The notes under the pieces: model-generated
Seen by the model: the letters and a program-made list of their open reading frames with translations, nothing else
What the model was told of the DNA's origin: nothing
The model's database searches: none
In this document: piece by piece, positions 21,119 through 30,102 of the stretch
How positions within the stretch are numbered: position 1 is the stretch's first letter
Layout of the letters: each line of letters opens with the position of its first letter
Assembly (NCBI GenBank): GCA_963835215.1
Contig: CAWIES010000004.1
Coordinates: 806,001 to 870,000 of the forward strand
DNA from: Roseiarcus sp963835215
GTDB taxonomy: Bacteria; Pseudomonadota; Alphaproteobacteria; Rhizobiales; Beijerinckiaceae
Direction: 5' to 3'
Length of the DNA stretch: 64,000 bases
Translations under genes and position numbers: made by a program

Positions 21119-21263
21119 AAGTCAGCATATCTTCAGACAGATTTGGGATTTAAGAATTGTCGTCGTAGCGCGCCGCCCCTCCGCGTCGCCCTAAGATTTT
21201 CCCGGCCCGGCTTTTCGTGCAATGACAAGCCGCCGTAAAAACGGGCCCATTCCGATCAGTCCG

Positions 21264-21996
21264 ATGATGTTAGCGCCAAATCCCCGCCTCGCGCTTCGCG
21301 CGCCCTTCCCTCCGATCGCCGGCTCGCCGCCGGTCGAATGGGTCGTCGCTTCCGGCGTCGTCGACTACCCCGCGGCGCTCGCCGAAATGGAGTCCCGCGC
21401 GGAAGCGATTGCCGAAGGGCGCGCCGCCGAGCGCGTCTGGCTCATCGAGCATCCCCCGCTTTACACCGCGGGAACCAGCGCCAAGCCGGCCGATCTGATC
21501 GACGCGCGCTTTCCCGTGTTTCGCGCCGGACGCGGCGGCCAGTTCACCTATCACGGGCCTGGCCAGCGGGTGGCCTATGTCATGCTCGACCTCAAGCGCC
21601 GGCGTCAGGACGTGCGCGCCTATGTCGCCGCGCTCGAAGGTTGGCTGATCGACGCGCTCGCCGCGCTCGGCGTCACGAGCGAAACCCGCGAGAGCCGGGT
21701 CGGCGTCTGGGTGGCGCGGCCCGACAAGCCGCGCGGGCTCGACGGTTCGCCCGCCGAAGACAAGATCGCCGCCATCGGCGTCCGGGTGCGGCGCTGGACG
21801 ACGTTTCACGGCGTTTCGCTCAACGTCGCGCCCGAGCTGTCGCACTTCTCGGGGATCGTGCCCTGCGGCATCGCGCGAAGCGCATTACGGCGTCACCAGC
21901 CTCGCCGATCTTGGCCGCCCCGCTTCGATGGCGGACGTCGACGCCGCTTTGCGCCGCGCCTTCGAGGCGCGCTTCGGGCCGACGATGTCGGCGTGA
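21264..21996 (+). CDS. lipB: Lipoyl(octanoyl) transferase, one +1 frameshift near the 3' end
   Basis: Transfers octanoyl groups from acyl carrier protein to lipoyl domains, the first step of de novo lipoate attachment. Signature blocks are EHPPLYTAGTSA, the RGGQFTYHGPGQ motif, the catalytic lysine in EDKIAAIGVR and the catalytic cysteine in HFSGIVPCGI. Immediately after this, near 21874, one extra C in ATCGCGCGAAG breaks the frame. Removing it restores HYGVTSLADLG and the stop at 21996. Unrepaired, translation ends at 22031 in a foreign frame. ATG 21264 or 21267 is likely the true start; 21222 is also possible. Confidence 0.92.
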
Positions 21997-22085
21997 GCGA
22001 TCATCTGGCGCGCGCGCGTCGCTTCGCTTAAGGAAAAGCCCCCAGCCCGCCGCGAAGCGGCGTCCTTCACGCGAGCCTAGCGCCC

Positions 22086-23570
22086 ATGTACGCCGCCCCT
22101 CAACGTGACCGCGAGCGGATCGACGGCTTGGCGAGCTTCGCCGCCGTCGCTTTCCTCACCGCGATCGGCCTGGTGGCGGCGCTGGCGCGCGTCGGCGCTC
22201 CCGACCGGCTGGTCGAGATCCTCGGGCCGCTGGTCGCGCTGATCGGCCTCCTTGTCATCGGCGCGGTCAACCGCACCGCGCGCCTCGCCGACTTCCTCGC
22301 GGCTCGGCGGGCCGTGCCGCCCATCTATGGCGGCCTCGCCTTCGCCGCGACGGCGACGGGTCTGGCCTTGACCCTCGGCCCCGAATCCAGCGCGGAGCTT
22401 GCGCCCTGGCCGGCGGCGGCGCTCGGCCTTGCGGGCGCTGCACTCTTCATCGGCCCGCTGCTCAGGCGCGCCGACGCGAGCGCGGCGGCCGATGTCGTCG
22501 CCACGCGCTTTCCCTTCTCCACCATTCGCCTTCTCTTCGGCCTCGCCACGGGCGCAGTCGGCGCGCTGACCGCTGCGGCGGGCTTTGCCGCCGCAACCGC
22601 CGCGCTGGTCGCCGCAACCGGCGCCAGCCCACGCCTCGCCGAGGCCGTCGCCGCCCTGGCGCTGCTGATCGGCATCGTTCCGGGTGGGCTGAAAGGACTG
22701 CTCTGGAGCGACGCCGCCAGCGCCGCCGGCGCGCTGGCGATCGCGGCAATCGGCGTCGCGCTCGCCTGGAGCGGGGGCGGCGAGAGCGCGGCGACCTTGG
22801 TCCATTGGTTGTCGATTGCGCCGCGGCCCGCCGATTCGGACGCGCTGCTGCGCGCGGTGGCCGGCGTTTTCGCGCTGGTCGGCTTCCTGCCGCTCGCGGC
22901 GCCGGCCCTCGGCGCGCCGGAGGGACAGGCGCAACGCACCGGGGTCTACGGCCTTTTCTTTGGCGTTATCGCCCTGGCGCTCGGGGCGATCGCCTGGGCC
23001 GCCTTTGCCCCCGGGGTCGCCGCGGAGCGCGCGCCGACCGCCGCCGCGCTGATCGGCGCCGCGGCGTGGCTGCCGGCTCTGGCGCTGGCGCGCGCCGGCG
23101 TCTACGCGGCGGCGCGCGGCTTTGGCGTCGACCTTTCCGCCGCCTACGCGCGCTTTGCCCTGCTCGCAAGCCGCCGCATCGCGCTCACCCGCCTGACGAT
23201 GGTGGTCGTGGTGGTCGCGATCGCCCTTGCAACCGATCGCCACCTGATCGACCCGCCCAAGGCGCTCGCGTGGGCGCTAGCGCTCAATCTCGCGTTCGCT
23301 TCGCCCCTGCTGGCGCTGGGCCTCGCCGAGCGTGGCGGCGTCTATGCGGCCTGCGCCCTGATGGCGACTGCGGGCGGCGTGCTGGCGACCCGCCTCGGGC
23401 CGGTCTGGCCGACCGTCGGCCCGGCGGACATTCTGGTCGGCGGACTGATCGCCGGCGCTACGGGCCTGCTCGGGGGCGCTTTCGTCGCCCTGTTCGAGCG
23501 CCGCCCGCCCCCGCCCAATTCAAAGCCCTACGATCCGTTCGCCGACCTGCCGTTCGAAGCGCCGGAGTGA
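22086..23570 (+). CDS. Sodium:solute symporter-like membrane protein
   Basis: A 494-residue, very Ala-rich polytopic membrane protein with about twelve hydrophobic stretches. The early segment ARLADFLAARRAVPPIYGGLAFAATATG resembles the conserved first helices of SSS (SLC5) transporters of the ActP type (compare ADFLAARR and PPIYGGLAFAA). The later sequence is diverged, and a sodium-binding signature is not obvious. A soluble Pro-rich C-terminal tail ends NSKPYDPFADLPF. Function is uncertain: it may be a transporter or a sensory relative. It follows lipB by about 90 bp and converges on hisN. Confidence 0.6.
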   Translation: MYAAPQRDRERIDGLASFAAVAFLTAIGLVAALARVGAPDRLVEILGPLVALIGLLVIGAVNRTARLADFLAARRAVPPIYGGLAFAATATGLALTLGPESSAELAPWPAAALGLAGAALFIGPLLRRADASAAADVVATRFPFSTIRLLFGLATGAVGALTAAAGFAAATAALVAATGASPRLAEAVAALALLIGIVPGGLKGLLWSDAASAAGALAIAAIGVALAWSGGGESAATLVHWLSIAPRPADSDALLRAVAGVFALVGFLPLAAPALGAPEGQAQRTGVYGLFFGVIALALGAIAWAAFAPGVAAERAPTAAALIGAAAWLPALALARAGVYAAARGFGVDLSAAYARFALLASRRIALTRLTMVVVVVAIALATDRHLIDPPKALAWALALNLAFASPLLALGLAERGGVYAACALMATAGGVLATRLGPVWPTVGPADILVGGLIAGATGLLGGAFVALFERRPPPPNSKPYDPFADLPFEAPE

Positions 23571-23574
23571 AGCG

Positions 23575-24395
23575 TCAGCCAAGCAGCAGACGGCGCGCCT
23601 CGTCGTAAACGCGCCGGTCGCTGGCGGCGATGATCCGCCCGCCCTTCGCGGCCCCCTCGCCCTCCCAGGTCGTCATGAGTCCGCCGGCGCCCTCGACGAT
23701 CGGCTCCAGCGCGACGATGTCGTGCGGTTTGAGATCGGTTTCGATGACGAGATCGACCAAGCCGCCCGCCAGCGCGCAATAGGCGTAGCAATCGCCGCCG
23801 TAGCGCACGAGCCGCGCCTGCTCTTCGACGCGGCGATAGGCGGCGCGATCGGCTTCATCGCGAATCAGCGCCGGGCTGGTCGTCATCACAGTCGCCTCGG
23901 CGAGGCTGGCGCAGGCGCGCGTGCGCAAAGGCCGAGTCGACCCATTCGCCGGTCGGCGCGTCGCCGCGTCCCGGGGCGAGGAAACGCAGGCGCGAGCGGT
24001 TGCCGTCGCCGAAATAGCGTTCGCGGGTGAAGGGCTGCGCCATCATGCCGTACACCGGCTTGCCGCGATGCATGAGGCCGATCAGCGTGCCCCAGGTCGG
24101 CAGGCCGGAAATGAAGCTCTTGGTGCCGTCGATCGGATCGAGCACCCAGACATATTCGGCGTCCGGCCGGTCCTGGCCATATTCCTCGCCGATCACCCCA
24201 TGGGCAGGAAACGTCTGGCGAGATCAGCCGCCGCATCGCCGACTCGGCGCCGCGATCGGCTTCGGTGACCGGATCGAACACGCCGCCGCGCGACTTGTCT
24301 TCCGCGCCGATCGACGTGCGGAAGAAGGGGAGAATCACTTCGCTGGAAACCTGCGCGAGTCGATCGACGAAGGCCGCGAAATCGACGGCCGTCAC
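23575..24395 (-). CDS. hisN: Histidinol-phosphatase (inositol monophosphatase family), two +1 frameshifts
   Basis: Mg-dependent phosphatase of the inositol monophosphatase superfamily; the details favour histidinol-phosphatase HisN. The motifs are VIGEEYG, the metal-binding VWVLDPIDGTKSFISG, YGGDCYAYCALAGG and LKPHDIVALEPIVEGAGG. The last two match HisN of other Hyphomicrobiales. The frame breaks near 24217 (one extra base between LIS and QTFPAHG) and near 23928 (an extra T between DSA and LRTRACASLAEA). Both are repaired by removing a base, giving about 272 residues. Initiation is at 24395 (MTAVDFAAF). A suhB-type sRNA lies beyond its 5' end. Confidence 0.88.
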
Positions 24396-24604
24396 TTCGA
24401 AAGCTCCAAAACCGCCAAATAGACGCGCGCAATCCGCATATCAGCCATGCTCAATTCCTTGAGGTCGCGCTCGCGGGACTTTCCGCGTCGCACGCAAGTT
24501 ATTGTTTCGTATAATCTTATTTTTTACGGGCGCCGACCTCTCGTCAACCGGCTGTTGCAAAATCGTCGCACCCCGGCAAAACCCCGCGCCGCGCCGCAGA
24601 AATT

Positions 24605-24633
24605 CTTGCATTCGCTGCGACGCAAGCACATAT
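24605..24633 (+). promoter_or_regulatory. Sigma-70-type promoter for the suhB-like sRNA
   Basis: CTTGCA (24605-24610) and ACATAT (24628-24633) with a 17-bp spacer put the transcription start near 24640, exactly where the predicted sRNA begins. The spacer overlaps the dyad TTGC-N12-GCAA, which could be a regulator site; that is inference. Confidence 0.55.
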
Positions 24634-24639
24634 TGTTGC

Positions 24640-24730
24640 GGTGCGGCATGATCTGCCGCATATGCCCTCCTTGGGCGTTTCCTCCCTAAACTCAGGCCGC
24701 CGTGGCAACATGGCGGCCTCCTTTCTTTCT
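24640..24730 (+). ncRNA. suhB / mmgR-family (alpha-r8) small RNA
   Basis: A roughly 85-90 nt RNA with three stem-loops. Stem 1 is GCGGCA (24643-24648) with TGCCGC (24654-24659). Stem 2 is GCCC (24664-24667) with GGGC (24673-24676). Then comes the unpaired stretch TTTCCTCCCTAAA, and a terminator AGGCCGCC (24694-24701) with GGCGGCCT (24712-24719) followed by CCTTTCTTTCT. The UUUCCUCCCU core is the hallmark I recall for the suhB/mmgR family, which is found in many copies in Rhizobiales and is complementary to Shine-Dalgarno sequences. Its position beside an inositol-monophosphatase-family gene fits the family name. The rest of 24396-24752 shows no gene. Confidence 0.78.
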
Positions 24731-24752
24731 AGGGGCCCCCTCCCTCAATCGA

Positions 24753-25644
24753 TCATTCCGCCGCCCAGCGCCCGCCCCCTCGCTCCGCGAGCGCACGCGT
24801 CGCGAGCGCCTCGGCGGCGGCGAACAGCGCCTGGGCGAGGCCCTCGGCGCGCTCCAGCTTCACCATGCGCCGTTCGTCCATGTAAAGCGCGCGATTGACC
24901 TCGATCTGCACGGCGTGACGGCCGATTGCGGGCGCGCCATAGCGCTCGGTGATGTAGCCGCCCGCATAGGGCTTGTTGCGGCGGACCCGGTAGCCTTGCT
25001 CCACCAGCGCCGATTCGAGCGATTCGACCACCCAGCCGGCGGCGCTGGCGCCAAATCGGTCGCCCAGCACCACGTCTAGCGCCCCCGCCTCCGCCAGCGT
25101 CGAGGGCATGGAATGGCAGTCGATGAGGATCGCCAGGCCGAATTGCGCGCGCGTGCGCTCGATCAGGCCGGCCAGACGTTGCGTGATAGGGATGATGAAA
25201 GGCGGCGATTCGCGCCAATCCTTCCGCGACCTGAATCCGCCCCGCGTAGATCGGCTGAGTATCGCCGACGACCCGTGGGATCGCCCCGAGCCCGGCGGCG
25301 ACCCGCAAGGAGCGGGTATTGGCGAAGTCGGGCAGCGGCCCGTCGAACATCTGCGGATCGAGCTCGTAGGGCTCGCGGTTGACGTCGAGAAAGGCGCGGG
25401 GAAAGTGCGCGCGCAGCATCGGCGCCCCGAGCGCGACGCAGGGCAGGAACAAGTCATCGACGAAAGCGTCCTCGGACCGGCGCAAGGTCAGTGGATCGAG
25501 CCGCGAGGCGGCGAGAAAGGCCGCGGGGTAGTGCGCGCCCGAATGGGGCGAATCGAACACCAGCGGCGCGCTGAGGCGCGGCGGTTCGATCACCTCGAGC
25601 GCCGGCTCGAGCCCGCCCCCGCCGCCCTGCTCCCTGTCGTTCAT
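24753..25644 (-). CDS. N-formylglutamate amidohydrolase family protein, one +1 frameshift
   Basis: A metal-dependent amidohydrolase of the N-formylglutamate deformylase (FGase) family, about 296 residues after repair. Conserved parts are VFDSPHSGAHYP, FLDVNREPYELDP, the metal-binding LIDCHSMPS and a C-terminal IGRHAVQIEVNRALYMDE. The frame shifts near 25182, where one extra base sits between HHPYH and QRLAGLIERTRAQFG. The gene stands back-to-back with cpdR, an arrangement I recall from other Hyphomicrobiales. True substrates of this branch may be N-formyl amino acids or other acyl-amino acids; no hut genes are near. Confidence 0.86.
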
Positions 25645-25808
25645 CCCGTTAAGCCCGCCGCCGCTCGCCGCCGGGGCCCATGGCCCGGCGCTTCATCATA
25701 AACGCACCGGACGCTTACCCGCCAACACTGAAACGAATAATGTCCGCACGCCTTCACTCGATTTTTACTCGACGCAGGCGATCATATGGGAATTGCAGAG
25801 GATTAGTG

Positions 25809-26192
25809 ATGATTGCGCCGGTCGAAGTTCCTGCCCGTATCCTGCTCGCCGAAGACGACAACGACATGCGCCGCTTCCTGGTCAAGGCGTTGCAGAACGC
25901 CGGCTATTCCGTGGTTTCGTTCGATAACGGCCTCTCCGCCTACAATCGGCTGCGCGAGGAGCCGTTCGAGCTGCTGCTGACCGACATCGTCATGCCGGAG
26001 ATGGACGGCATCGAGCTTGCCCGCCGCGCGACCGAACTCGACCCCGAGATCAAGGTGATGTTCATCACCGGTTTTGCCGCGGTGGCGCTCAACCCCGACA
26101 ACAAGGCGCCCAAAGACGCCCGCATCCTCTCCAAGCCCTTCCACTTGCGCGACCTCGTCAACGAAGTGCAGCGGCTGCTGGCCGCCGCCTGA
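25809..26192 (+). CDS. cpdR: Cell-cycle response regulator CpdR
   Basis: A single-domain response regulator of 127 residues. In Caulobacter and Sinorhizobium, unphosphorylated CpdR directs the ClpXP protease to the pole and primes cell-cycle substrates such as CtrA for breakdown. The match is close along the full length: ILLAEDDNDMRRFLVKAL, the phospho-acceptor Asp59 in LLLTDIVMPEMDG, FITGFAAVALNP and the switch lysine in LSKPFHLRDLV. The C-terminus ends in alanines, as in CpdR proteins. ATG 25809 was preferred; an upstream in-frame start at 25680 lies inside the divergent promoter region. Confidence 0.95.
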   Translation: MIAPVEVPARILLAEDDNDMRRFLVKALQNAGYSVVSFDNGLSAYNRLREEPFELLLTDIVMPEMDGIELARRATELDPEIKVMFITGFAAVALNPDNKAPKDARILSKPFHLRDLVNEVQRLLAAA

Positions 26193-26195
26193 GCT

Positions 26196-26654
26196 TCAGC
26201 CCGCCGTGATCGCCGAGCGCAGCTTCAGCGGATGGTCGATCCGCGCGAGCCGCTCGAGCGTTGTGCCGGTGCCGCGGATCGTCACCGCGCCATAATTGAA
26301 CAACCGGCCGAGCTGGCTCTGGTCGACATCGACGCTCTCGACCTTCTGCATGTTCATTTCCACCGTGTGACGGCGGATGAAGCCGCGCTTGAGGATGACG
26401 CGCCGGTCGGTGACCGCAACTTCCGTCGTGGCGCGGCGAAACCAGGCTTGCAGGAAGCTGAGGAACGCGGCGAGCGCGGCCAGCGCCGACGCGCCGAAGA
26501 CCACCGGCGCCCAGCCGGCGGCCCCGGCCGCCAGAACCGGCAGGGCCAACGCGACGATCGCGAGGCCAATCGCCCGCCCATAGAGAGTCCAGGAGAGCGA
26601 GGTGCGGAAGATAACCTTCTCACCGGGCTCGAGAACGGTGTCGACATAGCCCAT
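26196..26654 (-). CDS. Bacterial PH-domain membrane protein (YdbS-like)
   Basis: A 152-residue protein with two adjacent membrane helices (LAIVALALPVLAAGAAGW and FGASALAALAAFLSFLQAW) followed by a bPH_2 domain: TEVAVTDRRVILKRGFIRR, VEMNMQKVESVDVDQSQLG and a late YGAVTIRGTGTTLERL. This order, helices then PH-like domain with the RxxxLxxG repeat, is standard for the family; its function is unknown. It converges on cpdR with 3 bp between the stops. ATG 26654 follows AGAGAGAAC; ATG codons at 26681 and 26684 are alternatives. Confidence 0.84.
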   Translation of the reverse strand: MGYVDTVLEPGEKVIFRTSLSWTLYGRAIGLAIVALALPVLAAGAAGWAPVVFGASALAALAAFLSFLQAWFRRATTEVAVTDRRVILKRGFIRRHTVEMNMQKVESVDVDQSQLGRLFNYGAVTIRGTGTTLERLARIDHPLKLRSAITAG

Positions 26655-26745
26655 GGCGTTCTCTCTCTTGGTCGGCGCCATCATTGGCAGGTCGCGCGGC
26701 AATGACAAGGCGCGGAAATCCCCATCCTGAGCCCCCTCCCGTCCG

Positions 26746-26830
26746 CGTCATGCCCGGCCTTGAGCCGGGCATCCAAGCTCCCGCTTTGACGGCTGCGCGT
26801 GGATGGCCGGGTCAAGCCCGGCCATGACGG
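26746..26830. repeat. Large inverted repeat, Hyphomicrobiales type
   Basis: The left arm CGTCATGCCCGGCC...GGGCATCCA (26746-26775) pairs with the right arm TGGATGGCCGGG...CGGCCATGACGG (26800-26830), and each arm also contains its own GCCCGGC/GCCGGGC hairpin. This repeat is common between genes in Bradyrhizobium-like genomes. It separates the PH-domain gene from the groESL control region. Confidence 0.75.
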
Positions 26831-26899
26831 CAGCCTGTGTGCCCCCGCTAACCACGGGGCGAGAATCGCGCCGCGTCGACGAATTTGGCCGCGCTCGCC

Positions 26900-26928
26900 C
26901 TTGACGCCCCTTGCCCCGCCGCCTATCT
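26900..26928 (+). promoter_or_regulatory. RpoH-type heat-shock promoter of groESL
   Basis: CTTGAC (26900-26905), a 16-bp spacer and CCTATCT (26922-26928) match the alphaproteobacterial RpoH consensus (CTTG... and CYTATNT). The expected start of transcription, about 26935, falls just before the CIRCE element, so heat-shock sigma factor and HrcA would act together on this operon. Confidence 0.7.
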
Positions 26929-26940
26929 CACAGCCGGCGG

Positions 26941-26967
26941 TTAGCACTCGCCGTTAATGAGTGCTAA
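26941..26967. promoter_or_regulatory. CIRCE operator (HrcA binding site)
   Basis: A perfect TTAGCACTC-N9-GAGTGCTAA inverted repeat, 74 bp before the groES start. This is the canonical HrcA operator. The repressor gene hrcA lies in the same window at 49702. Confidence 0.97.
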
Positions 26968-27040
26968 CCGAGATTTCCGCTTTTCAACCCACCGGCGCCG
27001 CACCTGTTGAACTCGCCGGCGTAACAGGAAGCAGACACTC

Positions 27041-27328
27041 ATGAAATTCCGTCCCCTGCATGACCGCGTCGTCGTTCGTCGCCTCGAAGGCGAGGAAAAG
27101 ACGAAGGGCGGCATCATCATTCCCGACACCGCCAAAGAGAAGCCGCAAGAAGGCGAGATTATCGCCGTCGGCCCGGGCGGTCGCGACGAAGCCGGCAAGC
27201 TGATCCCGATCGACGTCAAGAAGGGCGACAAGGTGCTCTTCGGCAAGTGGAGCGGCACCGAAGTCAAGATCGACGGCCAGGAGCTCCTGATCATGAAGGA
27301 GTCCGACATCATGGGCGTGATCGCCTGA
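27041..27328 (+). CDS. groES: Co-chaperonin GroES
   Basis: A 95-residue co-chaperonin that caps the GroEL ring during ATP-driven protein folding. It has the family pattern FRPLHDRVVVRRLEGEEKT, a mobile loop KTKGGIIIPDTAKEKP and the dome segment EIIAVGPGGRDEAG. It is the first gene of the groESL operon, 74 bp after the CIRCE operator and 57 bp before groEL. The start has an AGGAAGCAGACACTC leader. The gene is complete and normal. Confidence 0.98.
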   Translation: MKFRPLHDRVVVRRLEGEEKTKGGIIIPDTAKEKPQEGEIIAVGPGGRDEAGKLIPIDVKKGDKVLFGKWSGTEVKIDGQELLIMKESDIMGVIA

Positions 27329-27384
27329 TCTTCCCTCGAGATATCGCCCATTTCGGCCGCTAACGGCCCAGGAGACACGACATC

Positions 27385-29025
<1,641 letters not shown>

Positions 29026-29052
29026 TCCAGCTGTTCAGTGCAACGACTAGAG

Positions 29053-29085
29053 AAAGGGCGGCCTTCGGGTCGCCCTTTTTGTTTT
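29053..29085 (+). terminator. Intrinsic terminator of groESL
   Basis: The stem AAAGGGCG (29053-29060) with CGCCCTTT (29071-29078) is followed by TTGTTTT. It sits 27 bp after the groEL stop. Confidence 0.9.
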
Positions 29086-29158
29086 GCTCGCTCCAAGTTC
29101 ACCTGCGAGCAGCCGCCGCGAACCACAAATTCGCCGCGAAGCGCGACAAAATTCGCGC

Positions 29159-29918
29159 ATGTTGAGATGGCCGCCCGCCGCGCGATCGACGAGGCTGCTC
29201 GGGCATGGCGAGCGGTCCGACTTCCGCTACAGCCTGGCGTTCGCCGCCCTTCTCTCGGTGCTGTTGCATTTGGCGCTGCTCAGGGGCCTCGCTGTCGAGA
29301 GGCCATCGCCCCCCGCCACCGCGCCGTCGCCAGTCACCGAGATCACGCTGGCGTCCCCCGACGATTTTGCCGCGAGCGACCGCGCCGCCGCCCAAAGCAG
29401 CGGCCGAGCCGGCGCCTGAAAACCGACCCGCCGCCAAGCCCGACGCCGTGCCTCTTCCCCCGCAGGCGGACGCGGCGCCGCCAGGGCGCGAGCCCGAGAA
29501 AGACGCCAACGGCTGGGTCCAATCGCGCGAAGCGCTCTCGAAGCAGGAACTCGCCAATCCGCGCAACCGCAAGACTGTCGCGGCGCTGCAGACCCTGGAG
29601 TCCGAGACCCGGCGGCAACAATTGTGCGATCTCGAGGCGATCCTGCAGATCAACCGACAATATCCAAAATACGCGGTCGATTTCGTCATCGCCTACGCGA
29701 CGGAGGCGGCGGTTCGGGCGGGTGCGACCCTCATCGCTCACGGCGCTGCCTTTCACGGCGCCGGGGCATGGCGGCGCCTCGCCTTCGAATGCCAGTGGTC
29801 GGCAAACCAGCGCGACGTCGCGAGCCTCAAGTTCAAGATTGGCGACCCGATCCCGGCAGACCAATGGTCGGCGCTCAATTTGCCAAAGTCGCCGGCGCCC
29901 TCGCTTGGCAATGACTAA
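29159..29918 (+). CDS. DUF930 domain protein, one +1 frameshift
   Basis: After repair this is a protein of about 250 residues with a short cytoplasmic start, one membrane helix (SLAFAALLSVLLHLALLRGL), a Pro/Ala-rich linker (EPAPENRPAAKPD) and a C-terminal DUF930 domain: LSKQELANPRNRKTVAALQTL, CDLEAILQINRQYP, WRRLAFECQWSAN. The frame breaks near 29390, where one extra base between SDRAA and PKAAAEPAPE moves translation into a stop at 29419. The layout resembles TonB-like or other periplasm-spanning anchors, but the domain's function is unknown. ATG 29159 is the likely start. Confidence 0.75.
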
Positions 29919-30102
29919 GGCGACCTCGATCGGCCCGAAAAGGACCGGCCGGGTCAAGCTGGCGGCGCCGATGCGGCCGACTTGGCCGCCCTAGCATTAC
30001 AAAGATTTCACGTGCCATTTTCCTCCCGCGTCTTCTTTTGAGCCGCGCGGTCTGCTAGTGCGGATTCGCCGTTCATTTTGGCCCATCCGCGGGTATTCCT
30101 TC

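Noticed and set aside
22077..23243. A 388-codon minus-strand frame opposite the SSS-like gene
   Set aside because: Its product is a low-complexity Arg/Gly/Glu-rich string, a shadow of the Ala-rich membrane protein on the plus strand.
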